In this document: one piece after another, positions 22,606-32,000 of the stretch
Layout: each line of letters begins with the position of its first letter
How positions within the stretch are numbered: position 1 is the stretch's first letter
Assembly: GCA_023386795.1 (NCBI GenBank)
Contig: JAEWJB010000149.1
Location: forward strand, 1-32,267
DNA length: 32,267 bases
Direction of reading: 5' to 3'
Source of the DNA: Pseudomonadota bacterium
Lineage (GTDB): Bacteria; Pseudomonadota; Gammaproteobacteria; Xanthomonadales; Xanthomonadaceae
Made by a program: the position numbers and the translations under genes
The notes under the pieces: model-generated
Databases searched by the model: none
The model's input: only the letters and a program-made list of their open reading frames with translations
What the model was told of the DNA's origin: nothing

Positions 22606-23646
22606 ATGCGCGAAGCGGTTCGCAATGTCGTGGTGCGGTCGGTGTTGGCCTTGGCGTGGATGGCGTCCGCCGCGGCCGCACAGGAGACGGCGGCCCCGCC
22701 CGTGGCCGCGCCGGTATCGGGGCAGGGCGGCATCGTCGATCTCGACGCGATGGTGGTGCGCGGCGTGCAGCCGGGGCCGGGCCTGTGGAAGGTCACGCAG
22801 GGCGAGCACACGCTGTGGATCCTCGGCACGATCGCGCCGCTGCCCGGCAACATGACCTGGCAGGCGGACGAGGTCGAGCAGGCCATCGCGCAATCGCAGC
22901 AGATCCTGGCCTCGCCCTCGGTGAAGCTCGATGCCGACGTGGGCTTCTTCGGCAAGCTCGCGCTGGTGCCTTCCGCGATGAAGGCGATGAAGAACCCGGA
23001 CGGCGCCACCTTGCAGGAGGTGTTGCCGGCGGATCTGTACGCGCGCTGGGTTCCGTTGAAGGCCTACTACCTCGGCCGCGATGGCGGCATCGAGAAGAAG
23101 CGCCCGATGATGGCTGCCGGCGAGTTGTACCAGGCCGCGATCAAGAAGAACGGCCTGTCGCGCAAGCCGGTGGTCTGGCCGGTAGTGGAGGCGGCGGCCA
23201 AGCGCCACGGCCTCAAGCCGACGCCGACCACGCTGGAGTTCAAGGTCACCGATCCCAAGCAGGCGCTGCGCGAATTCACCGCCGGCGGCATGAACGACAC
23301 GGCATGCTTCCGCAGCCTGCTCAATGCGGTGCAGAACGACCTGCCCACGATGGTGGAGCGGGCGAACGCGTGGGCGGTGGGTGATATCGAGCGGCTGCGC
23401 AACATGCCACGCGAAGATCCGATGGCCGCGTGCAGCGCGGCGATCTCGCAGACGCAGTTCGCGCGCAACCGTGGCATGGACAGGCTGGAGGAGCGCCTGC
23501 GCGAGCATTGGGTGGGAATCGTGCGCAAGTCGCTGCGCACCAATACCGGCACGTTCGCGGTGTTGCCGCTGAGCGTGTTGCTCGCGCCGAACGGGTATCT
23601 GGACGCGTTGCGCGCCGAGGGATACGAGATCACCGCGCCGGAATAG
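22606..23646 (+). CDS. gumN: GumN-like TraB-family exported protein lacking both GxxH motifs
   Basis: 346 residues with an N-terminal signal peptide (hydrophobic VVVRSVLALAWMASAAAA, probable cleavage before Gln26). The TraB/PrgY/GumN domain begins at LWKVTQGEHTLWILGTIAPLPGNM and ends at FAVLPLSVLLAPNGYLDALRAEGY. In TIKI-type members both ends carry GxxH metal motifs. Here the first reads G74-T-I-A77 and the second P321-L-S-V324, so both histidines are absent. Two cysteines (234, 276) could form a disulfide in the periplasm. GGGGGG just before ATG serves as ribosome-binding site. In Xanthomonas gumN also follows gumM but is not needed for xanthan synthesis; the symbol is given by family and position. 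Confidence 0.8.
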   Translation: MREAVRNVVVRSVLALAWMASAAAAQETAAPPVAAPVSGQGGIVDLDAMVVRGVQPGPGLWKVTQGEHTLWILGTIAPLPGNMTWQADEVEQAIAQSQQILASPSVKLDADVGFFGKLALVPSAMKAMKNPDGATLQEVLPADLYARWVPLKAYYLGRDGGIEKKRPMMAAGELYQAAIKKNGLSRKPVVWPVVEAAAKRHGLKPTPTTLEFKVTDPKQALREFTAGGMNDTACFRSLLNAVQNDLPTMVERANAWAVGDIERLRNMPREDPMAACSAAISQTQFARNRGMDRLEERLREHWVGIVRKSLRTNTGTFAVLPLSVLLAPNGYLDALRAEGYEITAPE

Positions 23647-23697
23647 CGCGGTGATCCTTGCGGCGTTCGATCTTCGTTGCGCTTGGTTTCGCCGCGC

Positions 23698-25608
23698 TCA
23701 GACCGCCGCGCTCAGCGGCGGCGGCGTGGCGATGTCCGGCCAGCGATTGAGTACCGCCGCGCGGATGCCAGCCGCGTCGATGCCGGCTTCGGCCAGCAGG
23801 TCCTCGCGGCTGGCGTGATGCTGGAATGCATCGGGCAGGCCCAGGTGCAGCACCGGGCGCAGCACGCCCTCGGCATTGAACAGCTCCGATACGCCGGAGC
23901 CGGCGCCGCCGGCCACCACGTTGTCCTCGATGGTCACGAAGCCTTCGTGGTTCTGTGCCAGCTGCAGCAGCAGCGCACGGTCCAGCGGCTTGACGAAGCG
24001 CATGTTGACCACGGTCAGGCCCAGCTCGGCACCGACCTGCTCGGCGGCCGGCACCGTGGCGCCGAACGCCAGCAAGGCGACGCGGCGGCCTTCGCGGCGC
24101 ACCTGCGCCTTGCCGATCGGCAGCGTGGCCAGTTCAGTGCCTGCCGTGGCACCGGGGCCGGTGCCGCGCGGATAGCGCACCGCCGTCGGACCCACGTGGC
24201 GATGGCCGGTGGTGAGCATCTGCCGCGCCTCGGCCTCGTCGGCCGGCGCCATCACCACCAGGTTCGGCACGCAGCGCAGGAAGCTCAGGTCCAGGTTGCC
24301 GGCATGCGTGGCACCGTCCGGGCCCACCACGCCGCCGCGGTCGATCGCGAACAACACGTCCAGGTTCTGCACCGCCACGTCGTGCACCAGTTGGTCGTAC
24401 GCACGCTGCAGGAAGGTCGAATAGATCGCCACCACCGGCTTGGCACCCTGGGTGGCCATGCCCGCCGCCAGCGTCACCGCATGCTGCTCGGCGATGGCGG
24501 TATCGAAATAGCGCTGCGGGAATTCCTTGCTGAAACGCACCAGGCCCGAGCCTTCGCGCATCGCCGGGGTAATGCCCAGCAGCTTCGGATCGGCGGCGGC
24601 CATGTCGCACAGCCAGTCGCTGAAGATGTCGGTATAGGTCGGCTTCTTCACCGCGCCGGCCTTGGCGACCAGGCCCTTCTCCGGGTCGAACGGACCGACC
24701 GCGTGGTAGCCGATCTGGTCGCCCTCGGCCAGCTCGTAGCCCTTGCCCTTGGTGGTGATCACGTGCAGCAGCTGCGGACCCTTGAGCGTCTTGAGGGTCT
24801 TCAGCGCGCCCAGCAGGGCGGGCAGGTCGTGGCCGTCGATCGGGCCGGTGTAGTGGAAGCCCATTTCCTCGAACAGCGTGGAGGGCACGAACATGCCCTT
24901 CCAGTGTTCTTCCCAACGGCGCACGAAGCGCGCGGTCGGGTTGTTCTTCTTGTCGCCGAGGATCTTCTTGCCGCCCTCGCGGATCGCATTGAGGGTGCGA
25001 CTACCGGTCGCACGCCCCAGCATCTTGGTCAGCCCGCCGACCGCCTCGGAGATCGACATGCGGTTGTCGTTGAGGATCACCAGCAGGTTCGGCTCCGGGT
25101 CCATGCCGCCGGCGTGGTTGAGCGCCTCGTAGGCCATGCCGGCGGTCATCGCGCCATCGCCGATCACCGCCACCACCTTGCGCTCGTCACCGGCCTGCTG
25201 CAGCGCGATGGCCATGCCCAGCGCGGCGGAGATCGAGGTGGACGAATGGCCCACGCCGAAGGTGTCGTAGGGGCTTTCCTCGCGCTTGGGGAACGGGGCC
25301 ACGCCGTCCTTCTGCTTGACCGTATGGATCTGGTCGCGCCGGCCGGTCAGGATCTTGTGCGGGTAGGTCTGGTGGCCCACGTCCCACACCAGCTGGTCGA
25401 CCGGCGTCTGGTAGAGGTAGTGCAGGGCGACCGTCAGTTCGATCACACCCAGGCCGGCGGCGAAGTGGCCGCCACTTTTGCCCACGGATTCAATCAGATA
25501 CGCCCGCAGTTCCTCGGCGATGGCCGGCAGCTCGTCCTCGCCGAAGCGGCGCAGGTCGGCCGGGGTCTGCACCTGGGACAGGCGGGGGTAGCGGGCGGAA
25601 TCGATCAT
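23698..25608 (-). CDS. dxs: 1-deoxy-D-xylulose-5-phosphate synthase
   Basis: First enzyme of the MEP isoprenoid pathway: condenses pyruvate and glyceraldehyde 3-phosphate with thiamine diphosphate. 636 residues, full length. Features: SGGHFAAGLGVIELT with the active-site His48; DVGHQTYPHKILTGR; the thiamine/Mg motif GDG (150-152) to NDN (180-182) within VIGDGAMTAGMAYEALNHAG; the FDTAIAEQHAVTLAAGMA region carrying the catalytic Glu; and the transketolase C-domain. It also supplies the precursor of undecaprenyl phosphate, the carrier used by the Gum enzymes, though this is a general link. It is convergent with the gumN-like gene (51-base gap, no clear terminator) and divergent from the adhesin gene. 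Confidence 0.98.
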   Translation of the reverse strand: MIDSARYPRLSQVQTPADLRRFGEDELPAIAEELRAYLIESVGKSGGHFAAGLGVIELTVALHYLYQTPVDQLVWDVGHQTYPHKILTGRRDQIHTVKQKDGVAPFPKREESPYDTFGVGHSSTSISAALGMAIALQQAGDERKVVAVIGDGAMTAGMAYEALNHAGGMDPEPNLLVILNDNRMSISEAVGGLTKMLGRATGSRTLNAIREGGKKILGDKKNNPTARFVRRWEEHWKGMFVPSTLFEEMGFHYTGPIDGHDLPALLGALKTLKTLKGPQLLHVITTKGKGYELAEGDQIGYHAVGPFDPEKGLVAKAGAVKKPTYTDIFSDWLCDMAAADPKLLGITPAMREGSGLVRFSKEFPQRYFDTAIAEQHAVTLAAGMATQGAKPVVAIYSTFLQRAYDQLVHDVAVQNLDVLFAIDRGGVVGPDGATHAGNLDLSFLRCVPNLVVMAPADEAEARQMLTTGHRHVGPTAVRYPRGTGPGATAGTELATLPIGKAQVRREGRRVALLAFGATVPAAEQVGAELGLTVVNMRFVKPLDRALLLQLAQNHEGFVTIEDNVVAGGAGSGVSELFNAEGVLRPVLHLGLPDAFQHHASREDLLAEAGIDAAGIRAAVLNRWPDIATPPPLSAAV

Positions 25609-25637
25609 CGGGGGTGGGGCGTGCTGAATGACTGGCT

Positions 25638-25666
25638 ATTGTCCCGCCCCGATGGGCGGGGGGCAA
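25638..25666 (-). promoter_or_regulatory. Candidate dxs promoter with palindromic spacer
   Basis: On the minus strand TTGCCC (25666-25661) and GACAAT (25643-25638) are separated by 17 bases. Transcription would start near 25631, 23 bases before the dxs ATG. The spacer is almost filled by an inverted repeat CCCGCCC-CGAT-GGGCGGG (25643-25660). Confidence 0.45.
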
Positions 25667-26000
25667 GAATGGCGGTTTCGCGTTCAGATTGAACCGCTGC
25701 GCGTGTAGGGCACATCAGCGGGCGCGTGACATGCGGGGACATCGCGCCGGTCATTGGGCAGGCCTGTCGAGGCCGTGCTTCCGATCAGGATTTTTGTGCG
25801 GATTACTGAGTTTTTTTCCAGTGGATTTACTGAGGCGTAACACAGGTGCTTAACCGCTGCGTTTCCAGCATTTCGCGCAGGACGTGAACGCATCAAACGC
25901 CGGTACGGCGAACAGATCAGGCCCGCCGGGCGCAAGCGGCGATATCGCGGCCGCCGCAGGCATGTCGCTTGCGGATCATCTTTCGCCAACGGTGGATGCC
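25667..26000. other. AT-rich divergent region between dxs and the adhesin gene
   Basis: No gene supported apart from a possible N-terminal extension of the adhesin (from GTG 25884). The part 25783-25860 is clearly richer in A and T than its surroundings and contains two near-identical elements, GGATTACTGAG (25800-25810) and GGATTTACTGAG (25823-25834), separated by a seven-T run (25811-25817). TTTCCA (25815-25820) and TAACAC (25838-25843) with a 17-base spacer are a weak promoter candidate for the adhesin gene. Confidence 0.4.
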
Positions 26001-29000
26001 ATGAAAAACCAATCGAACAGGACCTCGCGCGCACGCTCGGACCATATCCGCAGGACCACGCTGACGCTCGTGGTCGCCTCGGCACTGCTGCAGCCCGGTC
26101 CCGCCGCCGCCATCGTCGCCATCACCCGGCAGGCGGTGGGCGGCACGACGTGCGAATCGGATGCCGACGACAACAACTCGACCTGGAGCATCGCCAACGA
26201 TCCGCGCTGCCATCCCGCGGCGGGCACCGGCGCCAGCGGTGTCGGTAATCCGGGTACGAACGTGATCATGTACTCCTCCCAAGGGACCACCCAGACCGAG
26301 GATTCCATCGCGGTGGGCGGGTATCTCGATGTCTGGCAGCGCGCCACCTTCTGGGATGGCGTGGACATGCAAAACACGACGATCACCAACCTCGCGCCGG
26401 GAGCGGCCGACACCGATGCGGCCAACATCGGCCAGCTGCGCGTGATCACCGATGCCCTGGGCGGCGGCGCGACGATCAACCCGGACGGCAGCGTCACCGG
26501 CCCCAGCTACCAGATCGGCGGCACGACCTACAACACCGTCGACGGCGCCCTGGGCAGCTTGGACGCCGCGGTGAATGGCGGTGGCGGCATCAAGTATTTC
26601 CACGCCAACTCCGGCGACGTCGATTCCGTCGCGCAGGCCACCGCTTCGCTGGCCATTGGTCCGGCCGCGCTCTCTTCCGGCAACTATTCGCAGGCGATGG
26701 GTGGCAACGCACTTTCGGCAGGCGAAACGTCGGTGGCCATCGGCGACCGCGCCACGACCACGGCCGCCGCGCCGCGTGGCATTGCATTGGGCCCGGGCAC
26801 CAGCGTGGGCGCGGACAGCGGCGTGGCCATCGGCAGTGGCGCCGCCGCCGCGCAGGCAGGCGCTGTCGCGCTGGGCGCCGGCGCGGTGACAGCTGCTGCC
26901 GTCGGCACGACTGGCGCGACCATTGGCGATACGGCCTACACATTCGCCGGCACCACCCCCAGCAGCACGGTCAGCATCGGCACGGCCGGCGCGCCGCGCA
27001 CCCTGACCAATCTCGCTGCGGGGCGCCTGGACACCGGCAGTACCGATGCGGTCAATGGCAGCCAGCTCAACGCCACCAACGTGGAAGTGGGCGCGCTGGA
27101 TGATCGCCTGGATACCTTGGGGGGCGACCTGGCGACGGCACTGGGCGGCGGCGCCGCCTACAGCGCCACCACCGGCGATGTGAGCGCCCCGAGCTACCAG
27201 GTGGGGGCGACCAGCTACAACAACGTGGGCGCGGCCATCGGCGCGGTCAACAGCAGCCTGACGACGATCAACACCACCGGCATCAAGTACTTCCACACCA
27301 ATTCGACGGATGCCGATTCCGTGGCGTCGGGCACGGCGTCCACCGCCATCGGCCCGGTCGCCAGCGCGGGTGCGTTCTCGCAGGCGATGGGCGGCAACTC
27401 GGCGGCCACGGGCGATACGTCCGTGGCCATCGGCGACCGCGCGACCGTGGCCGCTGCGGCTACCCGCGGCGTGGCACTGGGCCCGTCCTCCACGGCCAGC
27501 GCGGTCAACGCCGTTGCGCTCGGCAACGGCGCCACGGCGGGGCAGGCGGGGGCGGTGGCGATCGGTGCGTCCTCGACCACGGCGGCGGCCGTGGCGACCA
27601 CGGGGGCGACGATTGCCGGCACGGCCTATACCTTTGCCGGCGCGGCGCCCGCGAGCACGGTCAGCCTGGGCACCACGTCCAGCCAGCGCACGTTGACGAA
27701 CCTGGCCGCCGGCCGCCTCAGCGGCACGAGCACGGACGGCGTCAACGGCAGCCAGCTGTTCGCGACCAACCAGGCAGTGGAAACCGTCAATACCCGTCTC
27801 GCCGCGGCCGATGACAAAGTCGACGCGCTGGGCAACGGCACGGCGGCGGGGCTGGGTGGTGGCGCCACGTATGACCCGGTCAGCGGCACGTTGACCGCGC
27901 CGACTTACCAGATCGGCGGCACGACCTACACCAGTGTCGGCGGTGCACTGGACGAGCTCGACAACCGCATCGACAACGTCGCCGCCGGCGCCACCAAGTA
28001 TTTCCATGCCAACTCCAGCCTGGCCGATTCGGTCGCCAGTGGCACCGACAGCGTGGCGATCGGGCCACAGGCCGCGAGCAGCGCCGCCGACGCGGTGGCG
28101 ATGGGGCGCGGCGCCACCGCCGGGCAAGCAGGCGCGGTGGCACTCGGCACGGGCTCGGTGACCGCCGCTGCCGTGGCGACCGCGGGCGCCACGATTGCCG
28201 GCACCGCCTACACCTTCGCCGGCGCCACGCCCGCCAGCGCCGTGAGCATCGGCAGCGGCGGCAGCGAACGCACGCTGACGAACGTGGCGGCGGGCCGGGT
28301 GTCGGCGACCAGCACCGATGCCGTCAACGGCAGCCAGCTGTTTGCCACCCACCAGGCGGTGGAAGCCGTCAGCACGCAAGCCAGCGCGGCCGACGACAAG
28401 GTCGATGCACTGGGCAACAGTGCGGCGGCGGGCCTGGGCGGTGGCTCGACCTACGTCCCGGCGACCGGCACGTTGACCGCGCCGAGCTACAGCGTCGGCG
28501 GGGCCACCGTGAACAACGTGGGCGATGCGATCGCCAATCTCGACGGCCGCACCACCGGCAACACCACGGCCATCACCAACCTCGGCGACGCCATCGACAA
28601 CGGCACCGTGGGACTGGTGCAGCAGGACACGACGACCAGGCAATTGACGGTTGGCGCGGCGACCGATGGCACGCGCGTGGATTTCACCGGCACGGCCGGC
28701 ACCCGCCAGCTGACCGGCGTGAGCCTGGGCGTGGTTACCGCGACCAGCACCGATGCCATCAACGGCAGCCAGCTATGGGCGGGCAACAGCAGCGTCGCCG
28801 CTGCGCTGGGCGGCGGCAGCACGATCAACCCGGATGGCACCGTGGCCGCCCCGGTGTATCAGGTCGGTGGCGCCACCTACAACAACGTGGGCAGCGCGCT
28901 CGATGAGCTGGACAACCGCATCGACAGCGTGGCGGCAGGTGCAACGCGGTATTTCCATGCGAACTCGAGCCTGGCCGACTCCACGGCCGCTGGCATCGAC

Positions 29001-32000
29001 AGCGTGGCGGTCGGTCCTGCAGCGGTGGCCTCGGCGAATAACGCCATGGCCCTGGGCAACGCGGCCACGGCGGGGCAGGCCGGCGCGGTCGCGCTCGGCG
29101 CAGCCTCGGTCACGGCGGCAGCCGTGGCGACCCCGGGCGCGACGATTGCCGGCACGTCCTACACCTTCGCCGGCGCCACGCCCGCCAGCACGGTGAGCAT
29201 CGGCAGCGGCGGCAACGAACGCACGTTGACGAATCTGGCGGCGGGGCGCGTGGCTGCGTCGAGCACCGATGCGATCAACGGCAGCCAGCTGTTCGCGACC
29301 CACCAGGCGCTGGACGCGATCAATACCCAGGTGGGCGTGGCCGACGACAAGGTCGATGCGCTGGGTGGCGGCGCGGCGGCGGCGCTGGGCGGGGGCGCGG
29401 CGTACGACCCGGCCACGGGCGTGTTGGCCCCGCCAAGCTACAGCGTCGGCGGCGGCACCGTGAGCAACGTCGGCGACGCCATCACCAACCTCGACGGCCG
29501 CACCACCAGCAATACCACGGCGATCACCAACCTCGGCGATGCGATCGGCAACGGCACCGTCGGGCTGGTGCAGCAGGATCCGGGAACGCGGCGGCTCACC
29601 GTCGGCGCGGCGACCGATGGCACGCAGGTCGATTTCACCGGTACCGGGGGAACGCGGCAGTTGACCGGGGTGAGCATCGGCACCGTGTCGACCACCAGCA
29701 CCGACGCCATCAACGGCAGCCAGCTGTTCGCCGGCAACAGCAGCATCGCCGGTGCGCTGGGCGGCGGCAGCACGATCAACCCGGATGGCACCGTCAGTGC
29801 GCCGACCTACCAGGTCGGCGGCAATACCTATCACAGCGTGGGCGATGCCATTGGCGGCATCGACGTGACCTTGGGTGGCATCGTCAACGGCGGCGGCATC
29901 AAGTATTTCCGCGTGCGCTCCGTTGCGGCTGATGCAACGGCCAGCGGCGACGACAGCCTCGCCGCCGGGCCATTGGCGAACGCGGAAGGTACTTCGGCCA
30001 CCGCCTTGGGCCATGGCGCCAATGCGCTGTCCAACGACACCGTGGCCATCGGCCATGGCGCGGTGGCGGGTGTCTCCGGGGGCAACTCGGGCGAAACCGC
30101 CGTGGGCGCCAACGCGCAGGCCACCGCCGACAACGCCGCCGCATTCGGTGCAGGTGCCACGGCCGCCCAGGTGGGTGCAGTGGCGCTGGGCGCCGGTTCG
30201 CAGACGGCCGCCGCCGTTGCCACGCCGAGCGCCGTTATCGCGGGTACGACCTACGCCTACGCGGGGGCCGCGCCTGCCAGCACCGTGAGCATCGGCGTGG
30301 CGGGCAGCGAGCGGACGCTGACGAACCTGGCGGCTGGCCGGGTCTCGGCCAGCAGCACGGATGCCGTCAACGGCAGCCAGCTGTTTGCCGCGCACCAGGC
30401 CATCGACGCCAACGGGGCGCGCATCGGCGTGGTGGACGGCAAGGTCGATGCGATGGGCGGCGCGGTGGCCCAGGGACTGGGCGGTGGCGCGACCTACGAT
30501 GCCGGCACGGGTGGCATCACCGCGCCGACGTACCACATCAACGGCACCGACTACGACAACGTCGGCGATGCCCTGAATCACCTCGCCATCGGCGGCGTGC
30601 AGTCGATCTACTTCCATGCCAATTCGACGCTGGCCGATTCGCAGGCGCAGGGCACCGACAGCATTGCGGTCGGCCCGGAGGCCACCAGCGGCGGCGCCAA
30701 CGCCGTGGCGATGGGGCACGGCGCGAACGCCGCGCAGGATGGCGCGGTGGCCCTGGGCAGCGGCTCGACCACGGAGGTGGCGGTCGGCACGGCCAGCGTC
30801 ACGGTGGCCGGCACGACGTATGCCTTCGCCGGCGCCACGCCCACCAGTGCCGTGAGCATCGGCAGCGCAGGCACCGAGCGCACGCTGACCCACCTGGCGG
30901 CCGGGCGCATCAGCGCGGACAGCACCGATGCGGTCAATGGCAGCCAGCTCTATGCCACCAACCAGAGCGTGGACGGCTTGGCCAGCCTCGTCGGTGCCAT
31001 CAACAGCGGTGGCGGCATCAAGTATTTCCGCGCCAACTCCAATGGCGCCGATGCCACCGCGAGCGGCACCGACAGCGTGGCGATCGGCCCGGCGGCCAAC
31101 GCCAGCGCCACCAACAGCATCGCGCTGGGCAACGCGGCCACGGCCACGCACGACAACAGCATCGCGCTCGGCGCCGGCGCGCAGACCACGACCGGCGCAC
31201 AGTCCGGCTACAACGGGGCGTACGTGGGCAGCAGCAGTTCGGTGGGCGAGGTGGCCTTGGGCGGACGCACGGTGAGCGGCGTGGCGGCGGGCAGCCTGGG
31301 AACCGATGCGACGAATGTTTCCCAGCTTGCCGCCGGGGTGAATTACGCGATCAACGTGGCCAACAGCTACACCGACGCGCAGATCAACCAGCTGATCAGC
31401 CAGGGCGGCGGGGATTCGGCGCTGTTCCAGGTCTCGGCGCCGACCCGGCGCATGCCCACGGTGGCGGGCACCGACGCGGTGGCTGGCGGCTCGGGAGCGG
31501 TCGCCAGCGGCGCACAGAGCGTGGCATTGGGCAACGACACCGTGGCCAGTGGCACGTCCAGCATGGCGCTGGGTAATGACGCCCGCGCCGAGGGCGACAA
31601 CAGCATCGCCCTGGGCGCGGGCTCGGTGGCCGTCAGGCCGAACACGGTCTCGGTAGGCAGCGTCGGTAACGAGCGCACGCTCAGCAACGTCGCCGCCGGC
31701 GTGCAGGGCACCGACGCGGTCAACGTGGACCAGCTGCGGCAGTCCCAGGCGGGCACGGCGCACTACGATGCCGCGGCCGGCGGCGGCACGGATTACGCCA
31801 ACCTGAGCCTGGGCGGCCCGGGCGGTACCACGACCACGCGGGTACACAACGTCTCGGCGGGCGTCGCGCCGACCGATGCGGTCAACGTGCAGCAGCTCGA
31901 CAACGGGCTGGCGCAGGCACGCCAGTACACCGACCAGCGGCTGCAGGACGTGGGGCAGGACATGTGGACGATGCGCAGGGAGATGCGTGGCGGTACCGCG

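Noticed and set aside
24770..24810. KTLKTLK duplication in Dxs as an insertion
   Set aside because: Comparison with the usual LR..R..KGPQ segment shows the same length, so it is substitution rather than duplication.
26592..31280. Repeat array considered as CRISPR or tandem non-coding repeat
   Set aside because: The repeats are coding, hundreds of bases long, and match YadA head and neck motifs; no short direct repeats with unique spacers are present.
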